Made by a program: the position numbers and the translations under genes. A stretch of DNA of 64,000 nucleotides from an uncultured bacterium. Its GTDB lineage: Bacteria; Bacillota_I; Bacilli_A; RFN20; CAG-826. How positions within the stretch are numbered: the first letter of the stretch is position 1; every line of letters begins with the position of its first letter. The notes beneath the pieces were generated by a model. The model ran no database searches. It was given only the letters and a program-made list of their open reading frames with translations, and had not been told where the DNA came from. Below are positions 38,370-47,393 of this stretch, one piece after another. The stretch is from contig CASFTG010000002.1 of the NCBI GenBank assembly GCA_949297805.1, positions 141,871 through 205,870 on the forward strand. The letters are read 5' to 3'.

Positions 38370-39350
38370 ATGAAAATTGGCGATATTGAGATTAAGGGCC
38401 ACGTGGTCTTGGGCCCGATGGCCGGAGTCACGACCTTAGCCTACCGGGAATTCATGAAAGGATTTGGGGTTGGACTCTCTTATTCGGAGATGATTTCCGA
38501 CTGCGGTCTTTTCTACGGCAACAAGAAGACCTTGGATTACGCCGCGACCTCGACCATCGATCGGCCGGTGGGGCTGCAGCTATTCGGCTTCGACGCGAAC
38601 AACTCTGTCAAGGCGGTCAAAATTTTAGAAGAAAATGCCGATTACGATATCCTCGATCTGAACTTCGGCTGCCCGGTGACCAAAGTGGTTAAAACCGGAG
38701 CCGGCTCGGCTTGGATGAAACGCCCGCTGGAGATGGAGGAATATACCAAGGCGGTGGTGCAAGCCAGTTCCAAACCGGTGACTGCCAAGATTCGGCTCGG
38801 TTGGGATGAGGATTCAATCAATGTCTTCGAAGTGGCGAAGCGGCTTGAAAGGGCGGGGGTTGCCGCCTTGACTGTCCATTGCCGGACCCGGGCCCAAGGC
38901 TATTCCGGGACCGCCCGTTATGAAGCTATCGCCGGGCTGAAGGAAACTCTTTCGATCCCTCTTATCGTCTCGGGCGATATCTATACCCCTTTAGATGCGA
39001 AGAAAGCGGTTGACATTACCAAGGCCGATGCGGTCATGGTTGCTAGAGGCGGGGTGGGGCATCCTTATTTGGTCACCCAAATCAATGAATACCTAGATAA
39101 TGGGGTTTTGCTGGATAATCCGTCATTAAAGACGCAAATCGGCTATGCTTTGGACTTTGCCAATCGGCTTATCGCTTATAAAGGCGAATATATCGCCGTT
39201 AATGAGTTGCGAGGATTAATCCCGCATTTCCTGTCAGGATTTAAGGGATATAAGGCGATCCGCAACAACATCGCCATGCACGTTAAGACCAAAGAGGATC
39301 TCTTCGCTATCCTCAACGGCTTGCTTTTGAGGACTGGGAATGAGGACTGA
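38370..39350 (+). CDS. dus: tRNA-dihydrouridine synthase
   Basis: 326-residue FMN-dependent TIM-barrel enzyme reducing uridine to dihydrouridine in tRNA D-loops. Motifs: VVLGPMAGVTTLAYREF, QLFGFDA, LNFGCPVTKVVKTGAGSA (catalytic Cys), KIRLGWDED, VHCRTRAQGYSG and VMVARGGVGHPYL, typical of the DusB branch. There is no Shine-Dalgarno; GATAAT (38357-38362) is 7 nt before the ATG, so a leaderless transcript is possible. The stop overlaps the next gene by 11 bp. Confidence 0.94.
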   Translation: MKIGDIEIKGHVVLGPMAGVTTLAYREFMKGFGVGLSYSEMISDCGLFYGNKKTLDYAATSTIDRPVGLQLFGFDANNSVKAVKILEENADYDILDLNFGCPVTKVVKTGAGSAWMKRPLEMEEYTKAVVQASSKPVTAKIRLGWDEDSINVFEVAKRLERAGVAALTVHCRTRAQGYSGTARYEAIAGLKETLSIPLIVSGDIYTPLDAKKAVDITKADAVMVARGGVGHPYLVTQINEYLDNGVLLDNPSLKTQIGYALDFANRLIAYKGEYIAVNELRGLIPHFLSGFKGYKAIRNNIAMHVKTKEDLFAILNGLLLRTGNED

Positions 39351-39822
39351 GCACGGCTTCCCTTCTTTCTTTTACAAGGAGTCATCGATCCTGATTCTCG
39401 GTTCTTTCCCCTCAGTCAAATCGCGGGAGGAGAACTTTTATTATGCGAACAAGACCAACCGTTTTTGGAAAGTGCTGTCCGGCGTCTTCAACGAAATTGA
39501 ACCGCTGAGTCTGAAAGAGAAGAAAACTTTTCTTGTTCGCCATCACATCGCCTTATCCGATTCAATTTATGCCTGCGATATCAAAGGCAGCGCCGATTCT
39601 TCCATTGCCAACGGTATCCCGATGGACTTAGGCGAAATCTTCGAGACGGCCAATATCCGTAAGGTCATCTTTAATGGGAAGGCGGCGGAACGCTGCTACT
39701 ATGCTTATCAAAAAGAACGGAAGGGAATCGTCTTTTTGACCTGTCCCTCGACTTCGGCTGCCAATGCCACTTGGCGGTTGCCGGAGCTTATCGAAGCTTA
39801 TTGCTCGGCCTTGACCGAATGA
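39340..39822 (+). CDS. Hypoxanthine/uracil DNA glycosylase-like protein (UDG superfamily)
   Basis: 160-residue single-domain protein resembling family 6 (hypoxanthine-DNA) glycosylases of the UDG superfamily. The first motif is LILGSFPSVKSREENFYYAN followed by NRFWK, and the C-terminal catalytic-loop motif is CPSTSAANA. It would excise deaminated bases such as hypoxanthine. Length matches the family (~160-170). It is translationally coupled to dus by overlap. Activity is inferred from motif resemblance only. Confidence 0.82.
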   Translation: MRTEHGFPSFFYKESSILILGSFPSVKSREENFYYANKTNRFWKVLSGVFNEIEPLSLKEKKTFLVRHHIALSDSIYACDIKGSADSSIANGIPMDLGEIFETANIRKVIFNGKAAERCYYAYQKERKGIVFLTCPSTSAANATWRLPELIEAYCSALTE

Positions 39823-39870
39823 AAAGGCTTTCAAGCAAAAAATCCTTGCCTTCGTTTTCGAAATGGTTTA

Positions 39871-39892
39871 AATAGTTCGCTGCCGAACTATT
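39871..39892. promoter_or_regulatory. Candidate MarR operator
   Basis: A perfect inverted repeat with 9-bp arms AATAGTTCG / CGAACTATT and a CTGC spacer, ending on the base before the marR ATG. Size and position fit an autoregulatory MarR site controlling the marR-ABC-ABC operon. It leaves no room for a Shine-Dalgarno. Confidence 0.6.
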
Positions 39893-40336
39893 ATGGATGA
39901 GAATGTCTTAATCAGAAAACAGTTGATGCTTGCCCAACGGGCCCTCCGGCGCGAGTTCGAGCTGAATTTCGCGCCCCGGATGTCGATCCCCTTGTCTTCG
40001 TTGGAAGGGATGGTCTTCATGTTCATGTGCGAATCGGGCGCGGAATCGGCTTCCGAAGCCATCGCCGAGTTCAATCTCAACAAGTCGACCCTCTCGGAAA
40101 CCTTCTTCGCTCTGGAGAAGAAGGGGTTGATCGAATCCTTCACCTCGGACGAGGACAAGCGGAAGAAACGGCTTGTCATCACCGAGAAGGGGTGGCGCTT
40201 CTTCGATGAGCAGCGTCACATCGATGAGGACTATGAAAAGAAAGTCGCCTCCGTCCTCGGCGGGGAGAGCAAGCGGGAAGAACTTCTCTCCTTATTGGAA
40301 AAACTAACTAATGCCCTCGGGGCGGAAAGGAAATGA
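39893..40336 (+). CDS. MarR-family transcriptional regulator
   Basis: 147-residue winged-helix regulator. The recognition region is EAIAEFNLNKSTLSETFFAL followed by EKKGLIESF, and the wing contains TSDEDKRKKRLVITEKGWRF, all typical of MarR. It heads an operon with two ABC exporter genes starting 1 bp after its stop, the common arrangement for drug- or stress-induced exporters. A 22-bp inverted repeat directly precedes its ATG. The inducing ligand is unknown. Confidence 0.92.
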   Translation: MDENVLIRKQLMLAQRALRREFELNFAPRMSIPLSSLEGMVFMFMCESGAESASEAIAEFNLNKSTLSETFFALEKKGLIESFTSDEDKRKKRLVITEKGWRFFDEQRHIDEDYEKKVASVLGGESKREELLSLLEKLTNALGAERK

Positions 40337-40337
40337 T

Positions 40338-42194
40338 ATGCCAAGCAAAGAAGAGCAAATGGTAATCGACGCCGTTAACAAACGGAACGAAGAAGAAATT
40401 GCCCGGCTGAAGAACATGCATATCTTCAAGACCCTTTTGACTTACATGAAAGGGTATTGGAAATATGTTTTCCTCGCCTGGATCTGCGTCGCGATCGAAG
40501 TCGTCTGCGAAGTCTTGATCCCGTTCATGAGCCAATACGTCATCAACATCATCCAGCCGGAACCGCCGGCGGTTATGACGACCAATGACGTCCCCTCTTT
40601 ATTAATGTACTGTGGCATCATGGTGGCGATGGCCATCGTCTCCTGCATCGGGGGTATTCTCGCCGGCTATTTCGCCGCGATCGCCTCCTCTAACTTCGGC
40701 CGGAAGCTTCGCCAGGCGATGTATTACAATATCCAGAGCTTCTCCTTCTCTAACATCGACAAGTTCTCGACCGCCTCGCTCATCACCCGGCTTACCACCG
40801 ACTGCACCAACGTCACCTTCTCGGTCCAAGCCATTGTCCGGATGGTGGTCCGAGCCCCCTTCATGATGGTGTTCGCCGTTATTATGGCCGCCATCACCTC
40901 TTGGCAATTGTCCTTGGTCTTCCTTGGCGCCATCCCGGTCCTTGGCTTTGTTTTGTTCTTCATCTCGATCAAAGTCCATCCGACCTTCGTCAAGGTGTTC
41001 AACACTTACGATGACCTCAATGCTTCGGTCCAGGAGAATTTGACCGGTATCCGGGTTGTCAAGTCCTTTGGCCGCGAGCAATTCGAGAACGAGAAGTTCG
41101 GCCGGGTCTCCTATTTCATCTATAAGACCTTCCTCCATGCCGAGCGGATTCTTGCCGTCAACTCACCTTTCATGCAGTTGTCGGTTTATACCTGCATGCT
41201 CATCATCTCTTACTTCGGGGCGGCCATGATCGTCGCCTCCGGCAACGCCCCGACTGGTTTCAACACCGGCTCCCTCACCTCGCTTATTAGCTACGTCATG
41301 CAGATCCTGATGGCCCTTAACTTCGTCTCGATGGTGTTCGTCATGGTCACCATTGCCCGGAACTCGGCCGAGCGAATCACCGAGGTCATCAATGAGAAGC
41401 CGAACCTGACCTCAAAGGAAAACGCCTTAACCGAAGTCAAAGACGGTTCGGTCGACTTCGACCACGTCCACTTCCGTTATTCGGATAAGGCCAGCAAAGA
41501 CGTCTTAAACGATATTAACCTCCATATCCCCTCGGGGGCGACGGTGGGGATCATCGGGGCCACCGGTTCCTCCAAATCGACCCTCGTCTCCTTGATTGCT
41601 CGGCTTTACGATGCTACTAGCGGCACCGTCAAAGTCGGTGGGGTTGATGTCCGGGAATACGACCTCCCGACCATTCGCGACGCGGTGGCGGTCGTCTTGC
41701 AGAAGAACGTCCTCTTCACCGGGACCATCCGGAGCAACCTCCTTTGGGGGAAAGAGGATGCGACCGATGAGGAAATCAAACACGCTTGCCACCTAGCGTG
41801 CGCCGATGAATTTATCGAGAAGTTCCCTCAGAAATACGATTCCCCGATCGTCGAAGGCGGGACCAACGTCTCCGGCGGGCAGAAGCAACGGCTTTGCATC
41901 GCCCGAGCCTTACTCAAATCGCCGAAGATCCTCATCCTCGATGACTCGACTTCGGCCGTCGATACTAGGACCGACGCTTTGATCCGCGAATCTTTCAAAA
42001 ACGAGATCCCCGACGTGACCAAGTTCATCATCGCCCAGCGGATCCTCTCGATTAAGGATTGCGACATCATCCTCTTATTAGACGATGGCAAGATCATCGC
42101 CCAAGGGACTAACGACGAGTTGATGGAAAGCTCGCCGGTTTATAAAGAAATATACGAAACCCAACTCGGCGGAGGTGACTTCGATGAGCAATAA
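40338..42194 (+). CDS. ABC exporter half-transporter, MarR-linked (degenerate Walker B subunit)
   Basis: 618-residue half-transporter. The membrane domain begins near residue 30 (GYWKYVFLAWICVAIEVVCE); the nucleotide-binding domain has Walker A GATGSSKSTLVS, signature NVSGGQKQRLCIARA and Walker B ILILDDSTSAVD with Asp in place of the catalytic Glu. I use the ATG at 40338 (AAGGA upstream) rather than an in-frame ATG at 40311 inside marR. It overlaps the next gene by 11 bp and forms a heterodimer with it. It is a paralogue of the gene at 36354. Confidence 0.93.
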   Translation: MPSKEEQMVIDAVNKRNEEEIARLKNMHIFKTLLTYMKGYWKYVFLAWICVAIEVVCEVLIPFMSQYVINIIQPEPPAVMTTNDVPSLLMYCGIMVAMAIVSCIGGILAGYFAAIASSNFGRKLRQAMYYNIQSFSFSNIDKFSTASLITRLTTDCTNVTFSVQAIVRMVVRAPFMMVFAVIMAAITSWQLSLVFLGAIPVLGFVLFFISIKVHPTFVKVFNTYDDLNASVQENLTGIRVVKSFGREQFENEKFGRVSYFIYKTFLHAERILAVNSPFMQLSVYTCMLIISYFGAAMIVASGNAPTGFNTGSLTSLISYVMQILMALNFVSMVFVMVTIARNSAERITEVINEKPNLTSKENALTEVKDGSVDFDHVHFRYSDKASKDVLNDINLHIPSGATVGIIGATGSSKSTLVSLIARLYDATSGTVKVGGVDVREYDLPTIRDAVAVVLQKNVLFTGTIRSNLLWGKEDATDEEIKHACHLACADEFIEKFPQKYDSPIVEGGTNVSGGQKQRLCIARALLKSPKILILDDSTSAVDTRTDALIRESFKNEIPDVTKFIIAQRILSIKDCDIILLLDDGKIIAQGTNDELMESSPVYKEIYETQLGGGDFDEQ

Positions 42195-44103
42195 GCAGCA
42201 GCCCCAGCGGGCCAAACTCTCTTTGGGACGGTCGTTCTCGATCTTCGGCCGCCTCTTCAAGCGAATCTTCTTCTATTCGCCGGCTTTGTTCGTCTTAGCC
42301 GTCTTCGCCATCATCATCTCCTCGGCCGCCGGGGTCATCGGTTCCTTGTTCACTGGCAATATCTTGGTCGACGAGATTATCGTTCCGATGATCGAAGGAA
42401 CCCAGCCGACCTTCCTTGGGTTACCGACCGATTTGACGACCGCCATCATCGTCATGGCCGTCATCTATGGCTTCGGGGTCATCTTCTCCTTCGTCTATCA
42501 GATCGTCGTCTCCCAAATCGGACAAGGGTCGCAGAAGATTATCCGCGACGAGCTTTTCTCCCATATGGAGAGCCTGCCCCTTTCTTACTTCGACACCCGG
42601 ACCCACGGCGACATCATGTCGATTTACACCAACGACATTGATACCTTAAGGGAACTGGTCTCCCGGGTCTTGCCGATGGTCCTTCAGTCCTTGGTCACCA
42701 TGATCTGTGCTCTGACGGCTATGCTCTATAGTTCCTGGGCTTTGACCTTGGTCGTCCTCTTCTTCTTTGTTGTTATCTTGGTCACCGTCTTCTTGGTTTC
42801 GGGCCGCTCGGCCTCCTTCTTCATCAACCAGCAGCAATGCCTTGGCAAAACCAATGGCTATATCGAGGAGATGATCGCCGGGCAGAAGGTCATCAAGGTC
42901 TTCACCCATGAGAAGCAGGCTAAGGAAGGGTTCGATGAACTTAACGATGAGCTTTGCCTCTATGCGACCAAAGCCCAGCGGTTCTCCAATATCCTGGGCC
43001 CGATCACCAATAACCTTGGCAACCTTCAATATGTCGTCTTAGCCCTTATCGGTGGCTTGATGATCGCTTATGACTTTGGTTCGGTCTCAGCCGGCACCAT
43101 CATCGCCTTCTTAGGGCTCGGCCGTTCCTTCGTCATGCCGATCGGCAATTTGTCGATGCAGTTGAATTTGTTCATCACCGCCATGGCTGGGGCCGAACGG
43201 ATCTTCGAACTCATCGATCAGCCGAGCGAGGTCGATAATGGCTATGTCCAGCTCGTCTATGCCTTAGAAGGGCCGAATGGCGAGCCGGTCAAATCCGAGA
43301 CCCGGACTGGCAAGTGGGCTTGGGAGCATCCCCATACCGATGGTTCCCCGACCACCTATACCTGGCTAAAGGGCAAGATCAATATGTACGACGTCGACTT
43401 CGCCTATGTTCCCGGCAAGACCGTCCTCCACGACATCACCCTCTATGCCGAACCGGGGCAGAAGGTCGCCTTCGTCGGTCCGACTGGGGCCGGGAAGACC
43501 ACCATCACCAACTTGCTTAACCGGTTTTATGACATTGAAGACGGGAAGATCCGCTTCGACGACATCAACATCAATAAGATCAAGAAGCGTGACCTCCGTC
43601 GGGCTCTTGGCATGGTCTTGCAGGAGACCGCCCTCTTCACCGGGACCGTCAAGGAGAACATCCGTTATGGCAACCCGGAAGCGACCGATGAACAGGTCAT
43701 CGAGGCGGCCAAACTAGCCAATGCCCATAATTTCATCGAGATGCTTCCCAACGGGTATGACACCGTCCTTTATGGGGCGGGGGCCGGCTTGTCCCAGGGC
43801 CAACGGCAGCTCATTTCCATTGCCCGGGCCGCCTGCGCCAACCCGCCGGTCCTCATCCTCGACGAGGCCACTTCCTCGATTGACTCCCGGACTGAGAAAC
43901 TGGTCCAGCAAGGGATGGATGCCATCATGAAGGGCCGGACCGTCTTCGTCATCGCCCACCGTCTCTCGACCATTCAGAATAGCGACGTCATCATGGTCCT
44001 CCAGGATGGCCGCATCATCGAGCGGGGCAACCACGAGTCCTTGCTCGAGCAGAAGGGCAAGTACTACCAGCTCTATACCGGTGGTCAAGCCAAGAAGGCT
44101 TAA
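42184..44103 (+). CDS. ABC exporter half-transporter, MarR-linked (catalytic-Glu subunit)
   Basis: 639-residue half-transporter. The first helix lies near residues 24-45 (FFYSPALFVLAVFAIIISSA). The nucleotide-binding domain has Walker A GPTGAGKTTITN, the altered signature LSQGQRQ and Walker B VLILDEATSSID with the catalytic Glu, complementary to the upstream subunit. A ~40-residue insertion (GPNGEPVKSETRTGKWAWEH region) separates membrane and ATPase domains. GGAGG with 8-nt spacing supports ATG 42184 over a GTG at 42175. It is a paralogue of the gene at 34546. Confidence 0.93.
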   Translation: MSNKQQPQRAKLSLGRSFSIFGRLFKRIFFYSPALFVLAVFAIIISSAAGVIGSLFTGNILVDEIIVPMIEGTQPTFLGLPTDLTTAIIVMAVIYGFGVIFSFVYQIVVSQIGQGSQKIIRDELFSHMESLPLSYFDTRTHGDIMSIYTNDIDTLRELVSRVLPMVLQSLVTMICALTAMLYSSWALTLVVLFFFVVILVTVFLVSGRSASFFINQQQCLGKTNGYIEEMIAGQKVIKVFTHEKQAKEGFDELNDELCLYATKAQRFSNILGPITNNLGNLQYVVLALIGGLMIAYDFGSVSAGTIIAFLGLGRSFVMPIGNLSMQLNLFITAMAGAERIFELIDQPSEVDNGYVQLVYALEGPNGEPVKSETRTGKWAWEHPHTDGSPTTYTWLKGKINMYDVDFAYVPGKTVLHDITLYAEPGQKVAFVGPTGAGKTTITNLLNRFYDIEDGKIRFDDININKIKKRDLRRALGMVLQETALFTGTVKENIRYGNPEATDEQVIEAAKLANAHNFIEMLPNGYDTVLYGAGAGLSQGQRQLISIARAACANPPVLILDEATSSIDSRTEKLVQQGMDAIMKGRTVFVIAHRLSTIQNSDVIMVLQDGRIIERGNHESLLEQKGKYYQLYTGGQAKKA

Positions 44104-44111
44104 GACCCTTG

Positions 44112-44141
44112 GGCCGTTCCAATCTCGGGACGGCCTTTTTT
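44112..44141 (+). terminator. Terminator after the MarR-ABC operon
   Basis: A 9-bp stem GGCCGTTCC / GGGACGGCC (one G-U pair) with a 6-nt loop and six T residues. Confidence 0.85.
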
Positions 44142-44158
44142 ACTGGCTTTAAGGGGCA

Positions 44159-44175
44159 TATACTTTCCCCGAGGT
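44159..44175 (+). promoter_or_regulatory. glyA -10 element and Shine-Dalgarno
   Basis: A -10 TATACT (44159-44164) lies just after the terminator; transcription would start near 44171, giving a ~10-nt leader consisting of little more than the GAGGT ribosome site. No clear -35. This fixes the glyA start at 44181, since the in-frame ATG at 44109 lies upstream of the terminator. Confidence 0.5.
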
Positions 44176-44180
44176 CAACT

Positions 44181-45416
44181 ATGGATAGACAAATTGAGAG
44201 ATTATTGGCTAAGGAAACTAAACGGCAGAACGGGGGCATTGAGCTTATCGCCTCAGAAAATTATCCTTCGAAGGAAACCCGTTCCGTCTGCGGTTCCATC
44301 GCCATCGCCAAATACGCCGAAGGATATCCCGGCAAGCGTTATTACGGGGGTTGTGAGAACATCGATGCCATCGAAAGGCTGGCTCAGGAACGGGCGAAGA
44401 AACTATTCGGCTGCGTTTATGCCAACGTTCAGCCCCATTCCGGGTCCCAAGCCAATTTCGCCGCCTATAAAGCGTTATTGAACCTTGGAGATCGGATCCT
44501 TTCCCTTCGGCTCAATGACGGGGGCCATTTGACCCATGGGTCGCCGGTGTCGTTTTCCTCGAAGTTATATGACTTTCATTTCTACGATTTAGGGGAGGAT
44601 GGAAGGCTAGACTACGACCTCATCGCCCGTCGGCTCGACGAGGTTAATCCCCATTTGTTTTTAGCCGGCTATTCAGCCTATCCCTATGAGATTGATTTCC
44701 GGAAGCTCCAGGAAGTCATCAATGCCCATAATCTCCATAGCGACGTCCATACCTACTTCATGGTCGATATGGCTCATATCGCCGGGATAATCGCGGCGAA
44801 ATTAACGCAAAACCCAATCGATTATGCCGATATCGTGACCAGCACCACCCATAAGACCTTGCGGGGCCCGCGGGGCGGTTTGATCCTTTCTAACCGTTTG
44901 GATTTGGCCAAGAAGATCGACTCCGCCATCTTCCCTTATGCCCAAGGGGGACCGTTAGAGAACATCATCGCCGGCAAGGCGGTGGCTTTTAAGGAAGCCG
45001 CCTCGCCGAAGTTCGTTTCCTACATGAAGAAAGTGTTGGATAACACCAAGGCCTGCAATGACGAATTGGCCCGGCGGGGCGCCAAAGTCTCGGGCACGGA
45101 AAACCATCTTTTTCTCCTCGATGTTCTCACCTCCTTTGGAATCGATGGCAAGACCGCCCAAGCCGAACTCGAAAGCATCGGGATCACCGCCAACAAGAAT
45201 ACGATCCACGGGGAGACCTTGCCCCCATCGAGAGCCTCTGGGATCCGAATTGGCTTCGCCGCCGCGACGACTCGGGGCTGCAGCCGGCCACAAGCCATCG
45301 AGATTGCCGATCTTATCTACGATTGCTTAACCGGGGCGAAACCGAAATCGGTCTTAAAGGCGAAAGTGGCCTCGATTGTTAAACGCTGGAAAGACGTGAA
45401 CGACCTCACCTTCTAA
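44181..45416 (+). CDS. glyA: Serine hydroxymethyltransferase
   Basis: 411-residue PLP enzyme converting serine and tetrahydrofolate to glycine and methylene-THF. Motifs: GIELIASENYPSKETRSVCG, EGYPGKRYYGGCENID, the PLP contact region PHSGSQANFAAY, HLTHGSPVSF, and the Schiff-base lysine in STTHKTLRGPRGG. Length matches bacterial GlyA. It stands alone between its own promoter and lysS. Confidence 0.97.
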   Translation: MDRQIERLLAKETKRQNGGIELIASENYPSKETRSVCGSIAIAKYAEGYPGKRYYGGCENIDAIERLAQERAKKLFGCVYANVQPHSGSQANFAAYKALLNLGDRILSLRLNDGGHLTHGSPVSFSSKLYDFHFYDLGEDGRLDYDLIARRLDEVNPHLFLAGYSAYPYEIDFRKLQEVINAHNLHSDVHTYFMVDMAHIAGIIAAKLTQNPIDYADIVTSTTHKTLRGPRGGLILSNRLDLAKKIDSAIFPYAQGGPLENIIAGKAVAFKEAASPKFVSYMKKVLDNTKACNDELARRGAKVSGTENHLFLLDVLTSFGIDGKTAQAELESIGITANKNTIHGETLPPSRASGIRIGFAAATTRGCSRPQAIEIADLIYDCLTGAKPKSVLKAKVASIVKRWKDVNDLTF

Positions 45417-45606
45417 CCGCCTTGGCTTTTGAGGCATTGAAGGGCGGAATTGATCGCGACCGGGAACCGATTTTCCTTCCTATCACCCCCTTAATGAATA
45501 TGTAGCTGGCAAAGGCTGATTTATCACTAAGAAAATGAACAAAAGCCCCTCTTTCTTTTAATAAAAAGAACAGGTAAGATGGGGCACGCTGCCGGAGGGT
45601 ATGACT

Positions 45607-47091
45607 ATGGAAGAAAAATTGAACGACCAAGAACAAGTTAGGTTTGACAAATTAGCCAAATACAAAGAACTCGGAGTCGATCCTTTCGGCAAGAAGTATG
45701 AATGGACCGATCAGATTCGCGACCTGCGGAAGCAGTATGGCGAGATGACCGCCGAAGAATTGGCGGAGAAGAACGTCCACTGCAACGTCGCGGGGCGCTT
45801 GATGGCTATCCGCCGGATGGGTAAGGCTAGCTTTGTTAACATCAAAGACGAGTACGGCTCAATCCAAGCTTGGATTGGCATCAACGTCATCGGGGAACAC
45901 GATTACGCTGTTTTCAAATTGGCTGACCTCGGCGATATCGTCGGGCTCGAAGGGACCTTGATGAAGTCCCGGACCGGCGAACTCACCATCCACGTTGAGC
46001 ACTACACCCATATCACCAAATGCCTGAAACCCTTGCCGGAGAAATTCCATGGGCTCACCGATACCGAGGATCGTTATCGCCGGCGTTATCTCGATATGAT
46101 CGTTAATGACGATTCGCGGAAGATCGCTTTGACTAGGCCCGCCATCGTCAAGGAGATCCGGCGTTATTGCGATGACCTTGGCTTCGTTGAGGTCGAGACC
46201 CCGGTCCTCTCGCCCATCGCCGGTGGGGCCTCGGCTCGGCCTTTCATTACCCATCATAATGCCTTAGACAAAGACTTCTACCTCCGGATCGCCACTGAGC
46301 TGAACCTCAAGAAGGCGATGATCGGCGGCATCGACCGGGTCTATGAAATCGGCCGGATCTTCCGAAACGAAGGCATCGATACCCGGCATAACCCGGAATT
46401 CACCACCATCGAGCTTTACCAAGCCTATGGCGACCTGCAGGATATGCGTCACTGGGTTGAAGGGTTATTCAAATCTATCGCCGATAAGGTAATCGGCTCC
46501 GACGTCGTCACCTGGGGTGAGCGGACCATCGATTTCTCCAAGCCCTTCGGCTGGGTTTCGATGACCAATGCCATCAAAGAGAAAACCGGCATCGACTTCA
46601 CCAAGGAAATGAGCTTCGAGGAAGCGGTGGCTTTAGCCAAAGAGCACCATGTCGAACTGGAGAAGAGCTGGAATTCGGTTGGCTACATCATCCAAGCTTT
46701 CTTCGATGAATTCGTTGAGAAGGACCTCATCCAGCCGACCTTCATTCATACTTATCCGATCGAGGTCTCGCCTTTGACCAAGAAGACTGACGATCCTCGC
46801 TTCGTCGATCGGTTCGAGCTCTTCATCGGCGGTTTCGAATTCGGCAACGCCTACACCGAGCTTAACGATCCCTTCGATCAGAAAGAACGGTTCGAGGCTC
46901 AACTGGCCGCGAAGAACCGGGGCGATGAAGAAGCTAACGACATCGACTTCTCTTTCCTTGACGCCATGCGTTACGGCATGCCGCCGGCCGGGGGCATCGG
47001 GGTTGGTATTGACCGCCTTTGCATGCTTTTCACCAATACCCAGAACATCCGGGAAGTCCTCTTGTTCCCGACGATGAAGGACGAGAAGTAA
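45607..47091 (+). CDS. lysS: Lysine--tRNA ligase (class II)
   Basis: 494-residue LysRS. The OB-fold anticodon domain (~55-150) includes VAGRLMAIRRMGKASFVNIK. Class II motif 2 is FRNEGIDTRHNPEFTTIELY and motif 3 is GGIGVGIDRLCMLFTN. GGAGG sits 8 nt before the ATG at 45607; the ATG at 45601 is too close to it. A -10-like TAAGAT is at 45575-45580. No T-box or other leader structure is evident in the 190-bp gap after glyA. Confidence 0.97.
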   Translation: MEEKLNDQEQVRFDKLAKYKELGVDPFGKKYEWTDQIRDLRKQYGEMTAEELAEKNVHCNVAGRLMAIRRMGKASFVNIKDEYGSIQAWIGINVIGEHDYAVFKLADLGDIVGLEGTLMKSRTGELTIHVEHYTHITKCLKPLPEKFHGLTDTEDRYRRRYLDMIVNDDSRKIALTRPAIVKEIRRYCDDLGFVEVETPVLSPIAGGASARPFITHHNALDKDFYLRIATELNLKKAMIGGIDRVYEIGRIFRNEGIDTRHNPEFTTIELYQAYGDLQDMRHWVEGLFKSIADKVIGSDVVTWGERTIDFSKPFGWVSMTNAIKEKTGIDFTKEMSFEEAVALAKEHHVELEKSWNSVGYIIQAFFDEFVEKDLIQPTFIHTYPIEVSPLTKKTDDPRFVDRFELFIGGFEFGNAYTELNDPFDQKERFEAQLAAKNRGDEEANDIDFSFLDAMRYGMPPAGGIGVGIDRLCMLFTNTQNIREVLLFPTMKDEK

Positions 47092-47095
47092 ACTT

Positions 47096-47126
47096 AAGCC
47101 GGCTTATCCGGCTTTTATTTTTTCGT
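47096..47126 (+). terminator. Terminator after lysS
   Basis: Stem AAGCCGG / CCGGCTT with a 5-nt loop, followed by TTATTTTTT. Confidence 0.9.
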
Positions 47127-47268
47127 TAGGCTTTTGCGGTCTTCCCTTTCAATTTGCATACTTAATTTGCGAGGTTTGGAAAATAGTTAGTGATTCTTTT
47201 CAATTTGAAGGCTACATATTCAGTATCGGAGGTGAGGACGAGACGGGAGTTTGGCTGGTGGAAATTGA

Positions 47269-47297
47269 TTGAACTAACCCCTAAACCCCCTTATAAT
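47269..47297 (+). promoter_or_regulatory. Predicted rpsF-ssb-rpsR promoter
   Basis: -35 TTGAAC (47269-47274), a 17-bp spacer and a perfect -10 TATAAT (47292-47297). Transcription would start near 47304, ~90 nt before rpsF. The region from 47127 to here holds no gene. Confidence 0.75.
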
Positions 47298-47300
47298 TGC

Positions 47301-47393
47301 GTTCGCCCTTTTGAAGGAAAAGGGCACACGCTTCTATGGTCGCATGGAGACATCCAAGGCGATCCTTAGACCGAAACTAGGAGGTGCAAAACA
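47301..47393 (+). promoter_or_regulatory. rpsF leader: 5' hairpin and possible S6:S18 autoregulatory site
   Basis: The leader begins with a perfect 8-bp hairpin GCCCTTTT / AAAAGGGC (47305-47325), extended by GCGT / ACGC. Just before the start, CCTTAG (47364-47369) can pair with CTAGG (47377-47381) around a loop containing CCG, overlapping the AGGAGG ribosome site. A CCG presented in a small stem-loop near the rpsF start is the known recognition feature of S6:S18 autoregulation in many bacteria. The match is by eye. Confidence 0.45.

Noticed and set aside
44109..44180. Longer glyA start at 44109
   Set aside because: It runs through the preceding terminator and the glyA -10 element; the conserved N-terminus begins at 44181.
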